A stretch of DNA of 35,906 bases. Source: a virus. This document shows, one piece after another, positions 25,224-32,407 of the stretch (positions within the stretch are counted from its first letter, which is position 1; each line of letters opens with the position of its first letter). Both the position numbers and the translations under genes were made by a program. The stretch spans positions 1 through 35,906 of IMG/VR virus record IMGVR_UViG_3300023284_000562. One strand, 5' to 3'. Under the pieces are notes generated by a model, which saw only the letters and a list, made by a program, of their open reading frames with translations, was not told the DNA's origin and ran no database searches.

Positions 25224-25844
25224 CTAAAACGGAATATCGTCTTCAGGTGCATTATTACCAAACTGTGGCATGGCTGGCGGTTCAAAGGTGTTAGGTGGTG
25301 GTTGCTGCTGTTGAACCTGCTGCTGCTGTGGTGCCTGTTGACCTTGTTGAGGAAATGGTGGTGCTTGTTGCTGTTGAGGTTGGACAGGAACTACATTTTG
25401 TAATTGTCTTGGTGGTGCTTGCTGTTGCGGTGCTTGCTGTTGAGCAGGTTGTTGGTATTGTTGCTGCGGTGCTTGTTGGGTTTGCTGAGGCTGTTGGTAC
25501 TGCGTTTGTTGCTGTTGACCGGCTACAAATATAGTTTTAAGTTTTAATTTAATATAACATCTTGGTTCCATTGGCATGCCTGTATTTTGATCTATTCCAG
25601 GCTTTCCAAAATTACCACCTAATGCAACTTCACATGATACTTTACTATATTGCGGTAATGCTGCAACGGTATCGGCTTCAGGTCCCCATGCTTCAATCTT
25701 TATATATTGATCCTTTCCTCTATCAGTTGTTGCAAATTCTCTAATAACAAATTCACATTTATTCATGCTTGAACCAGGTCCAAACGTTACCAGTTGTATA
25801 GGTGATGTTTGATGAATTAATCCATCAACGGTTGATAGTGCCAT
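25224..25844 (-). CDS. ssb: Single-stranded DNA-binding protein
   Basis: A 206-residue SSB that covers single-stranded DNA in replication. Residues 1-110 form an OB-like fold (YIKIEAWGPEADTVAALPQY, KVSCEVALGGNFGKPG, CYIKLKLKTIFV). They are followed by about 80 residues almost entirely of Gln and Pro, a long unstructured linker. The last residues PEDDIPF form the acidic tip through which SSBs recruit partners. The Gln-rich tract is coded by repeated CAA/CAG units, which may change length by slippage. It is adjacent to a VRR-NUC nuclease and an HTH gene. Confidence 0.88.
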   Translation of the reverse strand: MALSTVDGLIHQTSPIQLVTFGPGSSMNKCEFVIREFATTDRGKDQYIKIEAWGPEADTVAALPQYSKVSCEVALGGNFGKPGIDQNTGMPMEPRCYIKLKLKTIFVAGQQQQTQYQQPQQTQQAPQQQYQQPAQQQAPQQQAPPRQLQNVVPVQPQQQQAPPFPQQGQQAPQQQQVQQQQPPPNTFEPPAMPQFGNNAPEDDIPF

Positions 25845-25855
25845 CTAAGTGCTCC

Positions 25856-26041
25856 TTAATTGATTTTCTTTAATAATTTAGGCCAGTCTATATACATTAA
25901 GTATTTAGGGCATTTAACGCGCCCTTCTGTCCAATTTCTAATAGTGCGTTCATTAATAGTCATTTCTTCAGCTAATTTCTTCCGTGCCGTTGCGTCTAAA
26001 TCCCCTATTTTTGATTTAACATATGAATTAATTGCGTCCAC
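25856..26041 (-). CDS. Small helix-turn-helix DNA-binding protein
   Basis: A 61-residue protein with a phage-type HTH: ARKKLAEEMTINERTIRNWT resembles an XRE/Cro-like pair of helices with the recognition helix INERTIRNWTEG. It ends in a basic-hydrophobic helix. It may regulate early genes, for example by binding the palindrome at 26707. It lies directly before the SSB gene. Confidence 0.6.
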   Translation of the reverse strand: MDAINSYVKSKIGDLDATARKKLAEEMTINERTIRNWTEGRVKCPKYLMYIDWPKLLKKIN

Positions 26042-26045
26042 TTGT

Positions 26046-26237
26046 TTATTTTCTCCTATTGTTTTGTTTTTCTTCTTCTAATTCTTTTAGCTCTTTTTCT
26101 AACTTAAGTATTTTTACTTTCTTCTGTAATTGGTATTCATGGCTATTGTAAGTTTGATAAGCACCAACAAATATAAATGCAATCAAACAAAAACCCAAAA
26201 CTAAAAGAATATATAGAAGTATTGGCGGTTTCTCCAT
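26046..26237 (-). CDS. Single-span membrane protein with coiled coil
   Basis: A 63-residue protein: a hydrophobic span (ILLYILLVLGFCLIAFIFVG) then a charged heptad-like helix (KKVKILKLEKELKELEEEKQ). The shape resembles an i-spanin (Rz), but it is in the early operon and no partner lipoprotein overlaps it. It overlaps the ASCH gene stop by one base. Confidence 0.55.
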   Translation of the reverse strand: MEKPPILLYILLVLGFCLIAFIFVGAYQTYNSHEYQLQKKVKILKLEKELKELEEEKQNNRRK

Positions 26238-26659
26238 TACAGAAACCTTTCAAATTCAATTACAGTAGCAAATGGATTTTCTTGAAATGGTTGTGCCATT
26301 CTAATAACTTCACCCATTTCATTAGTCTTTGGTTCACCATAGATCATATTCCAAAGTGTTTTAAATTCATGATAGCGTTTTTCTAATGTATCGCCTTTCA
26401 TACCTTCAGCTATTAAGTCTTCATCTCGTATCATTCTAACACGCTGGAATCTAACATTAGTGACTTTTACTCTAATGCCTGAATGAAATTCAATTGGGTT
26501 ACCATCAGGACCTATAAAGGTTTCTACAATATCAAATACATCTCCAATATTATAGAATGTGTCTAGTCGTCTGGTCTGGGTTTTGGTGCCGTTCTTTATT
26601 GCAGGTACAAACATAGAATTAAATTTGATACCATTTTGTATTTGTAGTTGATCGTACAT
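26237..26659 (-). CDS. ASCH-domain protein
   Basis: A 140-residue protein with the ASCH/PUA-like signature: GTKTQTRR at residues 24-31, then a strand with FYNIGDVFDIVETF and the pair IRVKVTNVRFQRV, followed by IAEGMKGDTLE. ASCH domains bind RNA or nucleosides; phage copies are often seen in early regions, with unproven roles. It is the first gene after an internal promoter-like region (26700-26730), so it may head a sub-operon. Confidence 0.75.
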   Translation of the reverse strand: MYDQLQIQNGIKFNSMFVPAIKNGTKTQTRRLDTFYNIGDVFDIVETFIGPDGNPIEFHSGIRVKVTNVRFQRVRMIRDEDLIAEGMKGDTLEKRYHEFKTLWNMIYGEPKTNEMGEVIRMAQPFQENPFATVIEFERFL

Positions 26660-26692
26660 AATTAGTCTCCATTAATTATTTAGTCGATATAT

Positions 26693-26722
26693 GATAATAC
26701 ATGTTCTGGAAAGATTTTCCAA
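26693..26722 (-). promoter_or_regulatory. Promoter-like region overlapped by the 15-bp palindrome
   Basis: On the minus strand TTGGAA (-35, 26717-26722), 17 bases and TATTAT (-10, 26694-26699) lie about 35 bases upstream of the ASCH gene. The palindrome TGGAAA-GAT-TTTCCA (26707-26721) covers the -35 and part of the spacer, so a protein bound there would block or direct transcription. The same dyad occurs at 3229-3243. This is one of the few gaps in the early operon that is not occupied by a gene. Confidence 0.5.
26707..26721. promoter_or_regulatory. 15-bp palindrome, second copy
   Basis: TGGAAA-GAT-TTTCCA repeats the dyad at 3229-3243. Flanking bases are also similar (TCTGGAAA before, CCAA then TGT after). 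Its overlap with a promoter-like sequence supports an operator role. Confidence 0.5.
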
Positions 26723-26740
26723 TGTTATTATAAAGAAATA

Positions 26741-27145
26741 TTAATTATTCTTACAATTAACGTTTATACAGCGTTCGGAATCCTCCCAACTAAGCCGTTG
26801 AATTTTCCATCCACAATCAAAGCATGCATTTCTATCAGAGCTTTTATTTAGGTATATCCATTTGCGGTTTAATAGTTCGGTAGTGGCTTCTGCAAGTCTA
26901 CTTATAACAGCACTACGCATATCTCTACCAATTGTTTTCATTTCCATATAACCACAGCCTAAGCAAAAGAACACTTCTTGGTTAGATACGTCACAACCTG
27001 ATATATTATTACACTTAGAGCAATTAGGGCAAACACGAGATAAAGCATTATAAGCATAGCTACTTTTTTTATTAAACTCTACCTTACGTTTATATCTGGT
27101 GCTGCAACCTAATGTTATAGGGCCTTTAATATTTTCATTAGCCAT
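26741..27145 (-). CDS. Multi-cysteine zinc-ribbon protein
   Basis: A 134-residue protein starting at ATG 27145 (a GTG at 27154 is less likely). It has CPNCSKCNNISGC at about residues 39-51, FCLGCG at 60-65 and CFDCG near 110, with CINVNC near the end. These form two or three zinc ribbons. The first resembles the N-terminal part of phage zinc proteins that sense restriction products ('CPNC... CLGCGY' in Lar-like proteins), but no clear Lar match is seen. It overlaps a tiny membrane-peptide gene by 8 bases. Confidence 0.55.
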   Translation of the reverse strand: MANENIKGPITLGCSTRYKRKVEFNKKSSYAYNALSRVCPNCSKCNNISGCDVSNQEVFFCLGCGYMEMKTIGRDMRSAVISRLAEATTELLNRKWIYLNKSSDRNACFDCGWKIQRLSWEDSERCINVNCKNN

Positions 27146-27230
27146 TTTTATCACCTACTCCCATTAAAGTTCCTAGTACAATTAACGCTAATATTATAAA
27201 ACCAATTCCTACTATTGCCGAGTCATTCAT
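27138..27230 (-). CDS. 30-residue single-span membrane peptide
   Basis: The frame MNDSAIVGIGFIILALIVLG continues with a short tail and stops at 27138. It starts in an ATGA overlap with the stop of the upstream gene and ends 8 bases inside the next gene, the typical layout of a coupled operon gene. It is too small for most gene callers. A single hydrophobic span covers almost all of it. Confidence 0.55.
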   Translation of the reverse strand: MNDSAIVGIGFIILALIVLGTLMGVGDKNG

Positions 27231-27463
27231 TTATCATCCTCTATTTGTCTACTTGCTTTAATTTTATCTATTTTACTAAGACATTCTACAATATTCTGGC
27301 TAATCATATTAAATACTTCTGAATCAACCATAAATTCTCTAACAGCTTCACTTTCTATTTCGTATATAGAGTTTAAAAACCTTAGATTATTCTCTACATC
27401 CTCTAATAATAAATCGAATAATTGTTTTTGTAGTTCTTTTATATAATCTTCTTGATTTTCCAT
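27227..27463 (-). CDS. Small acidic helical protein with hairpin over the start
   Basis: A 78-residue, very acidic helical protein (YIKELQKQLFDLLLEDVENN...); no family is recognised. Its ribosome site AAAGGG lies in the loop, and its ATG at the base, of an 11-bp stem-loop (27462-27502). Translation may therefore be controlled by that structure. It overlaps the 30-residue membrane peptide in an ATGA. Confidence 0.5.
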   Translation of the reverse strand: MENQEDYIKELQKQLFDLLLEDVENNLRFLNSIYEIESEAVREFMVDSEVFNMISQNIVECLSKIDKIKASRQIEDDK

Positions 27464-27502
27464 AATTACAGCCCTTTGTTAGCTTGCCGTCGCTGTAATT
27501 AT
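27462..27502 (-). promoter_or_regulatory. Hairpin that covers a start codon
   Basis: An 11-bp perfect inverted repeat (ATAATTACAGC at 27462-27472 and GCTGTAATTAT at 27492-27502) with a 19-base loop. In the minus-strand mRNA the loop holds the AAAGGG ribosome site and the 3' arm ends in the AT of the ATG at 27461-27463, directly following the HNH gene. This can mask initiation or serve as an mRNA processing point. Confidence 0.6.
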
Positions 27503-27507
27503 ACTTA

Positions 27508-27984
27508 TTATATTCTCACTAATTTACAAGATTCATCATCAATACTAATAACCTTTAGCTGAAATGATTCATAATTATATTTAAGTGGCACTTTATACCA
27601 TTTCAGGTTGAATGGAGCATTATTCAAAATATCTTTATCAATGTGGCGAACAAAGGTATATTTAATATCTGGCGTACCATGATAAGCTGCAGCAACCAGG
27701 CGGTGAATATACCTGTTAGGGTACTTACCATCAATCTTCAATGCTGTTTCTAAATACTTCTGATTAAATGAGCCGGTAATACTTCTCCAACTTCCACGCA
27801 TTTTAGACCAAATAGAACCAAATATATCAGCACAATATTTATTGTCGATATTAGGGATGTTTAAGGCTGGTGTGAATACATCATCAATCTTGATTAGTGA
27901 ATTAGTGTTATTGATTGTTATGGTGCCTTCAGTGCCGTTTGATAGGCTCCTGAGAGTAGATGGTGATAAGATAATAGGTTTCAC
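27508..27984 (-). CDS. HNH endonuclease, homing-type candidate
   Basis: A 158-residue protein. YIHRLVAAAYHG (H94) and FVRHIDKDILNNAPFNLKWY (H114, N121/N122, N126) match the HNH fold of phage homing endonucleases, where 'RHxDxxxxNN..NL.W' is a common signature. The N-terminal region has two strands and a helix typical of NUMOD-type DNA contacts. It may be a free-standing selfish nuclease. It overlaps the upstream zinc-ribbon gene by 4 bases (ATGA), so it is integrated into the operon. Confidence 0.72.
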   Translation of the reverse strand: MKPIILSPSTLRSLSNGTEGTITINNTNSLIKIDDVFTPALNIPNIDNKYCADIFGSIWSKMRGSWRSITGSFNQKYLETALKIDGKYPNRYIHRLVAAAYHGTPDIKYTFVRHIDKDILNNAPFNLKWYKVPLKYNYESFQLKVISIDDESCKLVRI

Positions 27985-28622
27985 AATCCTTCCTCCTCTA
28001 AAAACGCATCAAACCAATCACTACTCTCTTTAGCCTTCTTTTTCCGAAAGTCTTTATCTTCTTGAGTATCAACAATTACAGGTTGAATTTTAACACCATT
28101 ATCAGCATCTTCTTTAATCTTCCAAAATAAAAGAGCAATAAGTACACCTAATAGGCACACAAAGAAGAATAGAATACCATTGGCCTTCTCTAATTCATAA
28201 TTACGCATTGAGAAGCTATCTACTTCTGCAAGTCGATCCTTGAGGCATTCAGGGCAAAACCATATATCAGCATCTTCTTTATCTAATGATACGATACATT
28301 TACATTTATGGCATATAGGGCCTAGAGTGTCAACAACATCATGATATTCACTATCACAATATTTACATACTCCTGATGATTCTATATCACTTGGTGGGAT
28401 TGGATGTGCTTCTCGACAAAAATGGCATAATTGTGGTTTAAGTTTATTTTCTGTCCATTTCTCAGGGTCAATGCAGTCTAAAAAATCCTGATCGGTATTC
28501 CCTTCAATCATTTGTTCGGCAAATTCATGAGCTTTATCTGAAATAGCATTCATTCCTGATAATATTTCTTTAACTTCCTTTTCTGCTGCCTCTTCATTTT
28601 TAGTCTTTTTATCACGTGCCAT
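27981..28622 (-). CDS. Membrane protein with tandem zinc ribbons
   Basis: A 213-residue protein. An acidic helix leads to four Cys pairs between residues 65 and 125 (CHFC, CKYC, CHKCKC, FCPEC), probably two zinc ribbons. A membrane span (GILFFFVCLLGVLIALLFW) and a charged tail follow. The zinc part would face the cytoplasm if the N-terminus is inside. No family is recognised. It recalls zinc-ribbon domains that recruit nucleic acids or RNA polymerase, but I cannot prove this. Confidence 0.6.
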   Translation of the reverse strand: MARDKKTKNEEAAEKEVKEILSGMNAISDKAHEFAEQMIEGNTDQDFLDCIDPEKWTENKLKPQLCHFCREAHPIPPSDIESSGVCKYCDSEYHDVVDTLGPICHKCKCIVSLDKEDADIWFCPECLKDRLAEVDSFSMRNYELEKANGILFFFVCLLGVLIALLFWKIKEDADNGVKIQPVIVDTQEDKDFRKKKAKESSDWFDAFLEEEGL

Positions 28623-28638
28623 CGTATTTATCCTTTAT

Positions 28639-28878
28639 TTAAATTGTAATTGCGGTTTTGTAATCTTCTAAAGTGAATGGTTTTTTGTTAATCCACATAA
28701 TCGGCAAATTCTCACAAAGATCATCATAAGACATTGCATAGATACACCATCCATCACCAGCCATATCAGACAACCCATATTCAAAATCAATGTATTCATC
28801 AAGAACTTTCCTAAATCTAGCTTCAGCATTATGTAGATCTTTGTTATATCTGCTATGAGCTTTAATTAGTTTTTCCAT
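28639..28878 (-). CDS. Small hypothetical soluble protein
   Basis: A 79-residue protein. A basic N-terminal helix (KLIKAHSRYNKDLHNAEARF) is followed by an acidic, aromatic-rich half (YIDFEYGLSDMAGDGWCIYA). No family is recognised. It is tightly spaced, 16 bases before the next gene and 9 after the previous one. Confidence 0.5.
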   Translation of the reverse strand: MEKLIKAHSRYNKDLHNAEARFRKVLDEYIDFEYGLSDMAGDGWCIYAMSYDDLCENLPIMWINKKPFTLEDYKTAITI

Positions 28879-28887
28879 AATTTCCTT

Positions 28888-29157
28888 TTATTTAATTAAT
28901 GCTGTTACTAATGAGCCGATAAGCAGCCCATAGAATAAGGCTGATAGAAAATGTTTCCAATATCGGGTTTTAACAGCTTTATTTACGCTGCCTTTCATCT
29001 CTGATATGCATTTTTCTAAATCATCTATTAATTCATTATCCATTTCAATTACTCTATCCCTCACCTCTATTTCAAATTTTAATTCATTAACTTCTTTTTC
29101 TTGCTTTAATATTATGGTATGTAGAAGTTCTGGATTATCTGGTTCTTCAGTGATCAA
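28888..29157 (-). CDS. Coiled-coil protein with C-terminal membrane anchor
   Basis: An 89-residue tail-anchored protein: a heptad helix over residues 8-60 (LKQEKEVNELKFEIEVRDRV...) and a C-terminal span (FLSALFYGLLIGSLVTALIK). Lying next to the primase-helicase gene (1 base between), it might link the replication fork to the membrane; this is inference from position. Confidence 0.55.
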   Translation of the reverse strand: MITEEPDNPELLHTIILKQEKEVNELKFEIEVRDRVIEMDNELIDDLEKCISEMKGSVNKAVKTRYWKHFLSALFYGLLIGSLVTALIK

Positions 29158-29158
29158 T

Positions 29159-31186
29159 TTAATTACCTCCTAATTTATGTTTTCTTATTTGTTGTTCTTC
29201 AAAACTTTCACCACGTACAGCTAATTCTTCATTTTCTTCACGTATATCATTTTCTGAATATTCAGCTGGTCTGGTCCACATTCCTTTTGTTCTGTAATCC
29301 TTTGCCATATCATGTAAAGACTTTATATCTGTAATTTCTCGTACAATACCCAACTTAGGGTCCCATTCGCAATAAATACGGTGTTGACTACCTTCATCAC
29401 GACTTTTTTCATTATTGATTATTGCAGAAACACGATCTAATTCATCACCTAGAATAGTTTGAGTATGTTTTTCTAATGATTTAACCTTTTTTATTCTCTG
29501 ATAGCGAAGTATTGAATCAGCCATGTTTTCAATCTCAGAAGCACCGGAAATTACTACATCGCCTTTTTTAGGGTGAGCAATCAATATTATATGAACAGGA
29601 TAGTCTTGTTTAAATTTGGTTAATTCTTTCATGATACGCGATTGTTGCATATTAACCTGACTTTTAGAATCTACTATTGACATGAGCGAATCGATAACAA
29701 ATAGAAATGTGCCTTGTTTTGCTGCAATAATCATATTAGCCAGAATATCATCAAAGTTAAAATCTAAGTCCTCTTTATGATAAAACTGTATATAGCTACC
29801 ATATTCTCTATCAAAGCGCTGTACGGCTTCTTCAGTCGGTGTAAAGATCTCTTTGTTATAAATGTTAATATGTGAATTAATTCTTTTAGGATAGATCATT
29901 CTAGCAAATCGACTCTTTTCAACACCTATACTAGATTCTGAGAATAACGACCATGATTTTTTGCTTTGTTTAGCAGCTGCTACAATCATTTGCCGGGCGA
30001 CAGTTGTTTTACCTTCACCACGTTTACCTGTCATAACAGTAATTTTATGCTTTTTTAATCCAGCATCATTATAATCATGTGTTAAAAAGCCAGAACTAAT
30101 ACCATCTTCAAGGAATTCTATTTTAACAGATTGGGCCGTAATACAATTTTCAATAGGAATCGATTTAACCTTTTTAATGATCTCATAGGCATCAATACCA
30201 CTATCCAGGACATCAGATATATCAAAGCCTTTAGTTTTCTGATATGCAAAGTCAGGATAAGATTGAGCAATATCTAAATATGATGTTTTAGCAGGGTCAA
30301 ATACTTTAGTAGCTTCTTCAATCATATAATTACCTGCTTCATCAGCATCAGGAAAAATAATCAAACTTTGACAATGATTTTTATACCATTTTCTAAAAGT
30401 AGGTGAATGTTCAATTGCTATCTTAAGACTCTTAGAGCCGTTAGGAACTGATATAACACCAAGTACATCAAAGGTATTTTTATAAGCAGTAGCAACCCTT
30501 AAACAATCCGTATGACCTTCACATAATATTACAGTAGGCTTTGGATTACCTGATTTATCAAATAATGTATTTAGGCCGTAAAAACTAGGCCAACCATCAG
30601 CAACGCTAATTTCTTTACCTGCTGCACCATCAAATACATATTCCTTACCTGAGAGCAAACGACGTTTAGAGAATACATTTTCCCATTTGTTTTTGATTTT
30701 CTCACTATGCCTAAAGAATATCTCAGTATCACTAAATTTAGTGCCGTAGTGTTTTGCAACATCCATATCAATATTTTTACCTGCAAGATATTGTGACGGG
30801 CTATCATAACTAAGCTTAAATGAATTAGTTTTTGCAATAAATGTATCTTTTGGCCTAACAGTTAATTTATTCTGTAAGTAAGATGATGGTAATTTATAAT
30901 GCGAATGAGGGATGTTATGCATTTTACACAAAGCTTCAATTGCTTCTGGGAAGCTCATGGCGTGAAATTCTTGATAATGGGTAAGAATATCATAACTATT
31001 TGCATGATCGCCTGAATAGCAGCTAAAATGATCACCACGCCATTCAGCAGAAGGTACTGAATCTTTATGCGAGTGATAAGGGCAATTATATAGATTACCT
31101 TTTTGCAATAAGTTTAAATCACTGGTTATTATATCTCTTGCAGTATCACCCAGACGGGCTTTAATTTGATTTGTTAGTTCTTGCAT
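29159..31186 (-). CDS. Primase-helicase (DnaG-type zinc and Toprim domains plus RecA-like helicase)
   Basis: This 675-residue protein should synthesise primers and unwind DNA at the fork. The zinc domain has C35, H38 and C56, with the fourth position a glycine (G59) followed by D60/H61, so the usual CHC2 set is altered. Toprim motifs are ILCEGHTD (E223) and FPDADEAG (D280, D282). The helicase half has Walker A GKRGEGKT at 387-394, Walker B FLFVIDS at 494-500 and motif ILIAHPKKG. The layout is like T7 gp4 and P4/P22-type fused replication proteins. No phage DNA polymerase is present. It overlaps the upstream YopX gene by 13 bases. Confidence 0.9.
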   Translation of the reverse strand: MQELTNQIKARLGDTARDIITSDLNLLQKGNLYNCPYHSHKDSVPSAEWRGDHFSCYSGDHANSYDILTHYQEFHAMSFPEAIEALCKMHNIPHSHYKLPSSYLQNKLTVRPKDTFIAKTNSFKLSYDSPSQYLAGKNIDMDVAKHYGTKFSDTEIFFRHSEKIKNKWENVFSKRRLLSGKEYVFDGAAGKEISVADGWPSFYGLNTLFDKSGNPKPTVILCEGHTDCLRVATAYKNTFDVLGVISVPNGSKSLKIAIEHSPTFRKWYKNHCQSLIIFPDADEAGNYMIEEATKVFDPAKTSYLDIAQSYPDFAYQKTKGFDISDVLDSGIDAYEIIKKVKSIPIENCITAQSVKIEFLEDGISSGFLTHDYNDAGLKKHKITVMTGKRGEGKTTVARQMIVAAAKQSKKSWSLFSESSIGVEKSRFARMIYPKRINSHINIYNKEIFTPTEEAVQRFDREYGSYIQFYHKEDLDFNFDDILANMIIAAKQGTFLFVIDSLMSIVDSKSQVNMQQSRIMKELTKFKQDYPVHIILIAHPKKGDVVISGASEIENMADSILRYQRIKKVKSLEKHTQTILGDELDRVSAIINNEKSRDEGSQHRIYCEWDPKLGIVREITDIKSLHDMAKDYRTKGMWTRPAEYSENDIREENEELAVRGESFEEQQIRKHKLGGN

Positions 31187-31566
31187 GAGTTCTCCAATAA
31201 TTCTGGGTTTTCGTGAATGTTGCCGATAACTTCATAATCCTCACAAGCATATGCCTCCAATGGATCATTTGAATAATCTGTATAAAATCCGCAATTAAAG
31301 TTATTCCAAACAACCACAGTCAAAACAATATCATCTTCGCTGTGATCTTTTAAGATATCACCCTCATAGATTTCAACGCCGTTTTTATCCTTCAGGCCGG
31401 TGTATTGCATAAGAATTGAATCTGTCGGTTGACTGTACTCTTGCCCATATGGTCCACAACTTCGACAAAATTGACCATTCTCAATGCAATAATTGCTCCA
31501 TATACCAAACGGGCTTAACTCCATAAAACCACCATCCCACGCTCTAAATTTAATTTCTCTACTCAT
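31174..31566 (-). CDS. YopX family protein, first copy
   Basis: A 130-residue YopX protein: MSREIKFRAWDGGFMEL at the start, LMQYTGLKDKNGVEIYEGDI in the middle, and EVIGNIHENPELL at the end. These are typical of the family, whose function is unknown. The middle and end motifs are nearly identical in a second copy at 34482-34832. The 3' ends of the two copies share at least 27 identical bases. It overlaps both neighbours, the downstream primase-helicase by 13 bases and the upstream gene by 4. Confidence 0.88.
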   Translation of the reverse strand: MSREIKFRAWDGGFMELSPFGIWSNYCIENGQFCRSCGPYGQEYSQPTDSILMQYTGLKDKNGVEIYEGDILKDHSEDDIVLTVVVWNNFNCGFYTDYSNDPLEAYACEDYEVIGNIHENPELLENSCKN

Positions 31567-31802
31567 GAGTTACCACCTTTTAATTCATTATATTCTGCTT
31601 TTTCTGCTAAAAGTGAAATATTCTCTGTTAGAAGCTTAATATGCTTATCTTGCAGCTCATCGTACTTTTTGCCTAATTCGAAATACTCCATGGTTTGAGA
31701 ATGATTCCTTGGCACTTTTTTAGGCCTATCTAGCAGCAATAAGCAGCAAACTACTATAAAAATTAAAAGTAATACTAAAAATAATACCGTTCCTTTATCC
31801 AT
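31563..31802 (-). CDS. Single-span membrane protein with coiled coil
   Basis: A 79-residue protein: a hydrophobic span (VLFLVLLLIFIVVCCLLLLD) followed by a polar helix (ELGKKYDELQDKHIKLLTEN). It is an N-terminally anchored protein facing cytoplasm or periplasm. Function unknown. It overlaps the downstream YopX gene (ATGA) and the next membrane-protein gene by 8 bases. Confidence 0.52.
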   Translation of the reverse strand: MDKGTVLFLVLLLIFIVVCCLLLLDRPKKVPRNHSQTMEYFELGKKYDELQDKHIKLLTENISLLAEKAEYNELKGGNS

Positions 31803-32043
31803 TGTTCTTATTCTCCTTTATTATGCTTTTAATACCTGGTGCAAAGTCTTTGACATGATCTTCTTTAATTTTCCCTTCCAGGTAAGTTTTACCTTCATAA
31901 GGACCCATTAAATCTAATACATGCCTTGCCCATCTTTGCCCGTAATCGTAATTTTGTTGACGCTGTTTTCTTGCTTCTTTTGTACCTGCTATAATGCTAA
32001 GTACTGATATTGTGATCATTGTAGTTGCTATTACTTCAAGCAT
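31795..32043 (-). CDS. Small protein with N-terminal hydrophobic segment
   Basis: An 82-residue protein: MLEVIATTMITISVLSIIAG could span the membrane, followed by a basic, helical, polar part (KEARKQRQQNYDYGQRWARH). A short acidic/basic tail ends in KNNG. No family is known. It overlaps its neighbours at both ends by 8 bases. Confidence 0.5.
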   Translation of the reverse strand: MLEVIATTMITISVLSIIAGTKEARKQRQQNYDYGQRWARHVLDLMGPYEGKTYLEGKIKEDHVKDFAPGIKSIIKENKNNG

Positions 32044-32407
32044 TTGGTTTATTCTCCCTTTCCTGTGTCATTTTCCATTTCTCACAGATTTTTACCTGTT
32101 TAAAACCTGTTAATAAGTCTTTTTTTACTTCTAAATATGCTGATAGTTTGAATGGTGCTGGTAATGTTCTTTGTGCGTAATAAGTATCCTCATCGTATTC
32201 TAAAGAGTATAATTCAAGGCTGTAAGATTCCTTAGAATTAAACATCTGATGATATACTGATAAAGAAAATTTAGATGGGTCATAAATCTTTACTAAGGTA
32301 TGAATAAGGTCATATTGTATAAATTGTTGATATTCTTTTGCCCCTTGTAGCCGTTCAAGACAGTAATTATGCCTAGCCTGTTTATATTCAATTTCTGATA
32401 AAACCAT
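32036..32407 (-). CDS. Hypothetical protein coupled to the initiator gene
   Basis: A 123-residue protein, basic and Tyr-rich (IEYKQARHNYCLERLQGAKE, YSLELYSLEYDEDTYYAQRT). No family is recognised and there are no membrane spans. It starts in the stop codon of the initiator gene (TAATG), so it should be co-translated with it; a helper role in replication is possible. Confidence 0.5.
   Translation of the reverse strand: MVLSEIEYKQARHNYCLERLQGAKEYQQFIQYDLIHTLVKIYDPSKFSLSVYHQMFNSKESYSLELYSLEYDEDTYYAQRTLPAPFKLSAYLEVKKDLLTGFKQVKICEKWKMTQERENKPNA

Noticed and set aside
25290-25515. Short tandem units that might be taken for a CRISPR-like array
   Set aside because: The units are Gln/Pro codon repeats in the ssb reading frame, with no regular spacers.
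25188-25744. Plus-strand open frames rich in Val/Ala/Leu opposite the ssb gene
   Set aside because: They are mirror images of the CAA/CAG repeats and the OB-fold codons of ssb; no ribosome site or operon context supports them.
26046-26237. i-spanin (Rz) for the small membrane protein
   Set aside because: It is expressed with early replication genes and has no overlapping outer-membrane lipoprotein partner.
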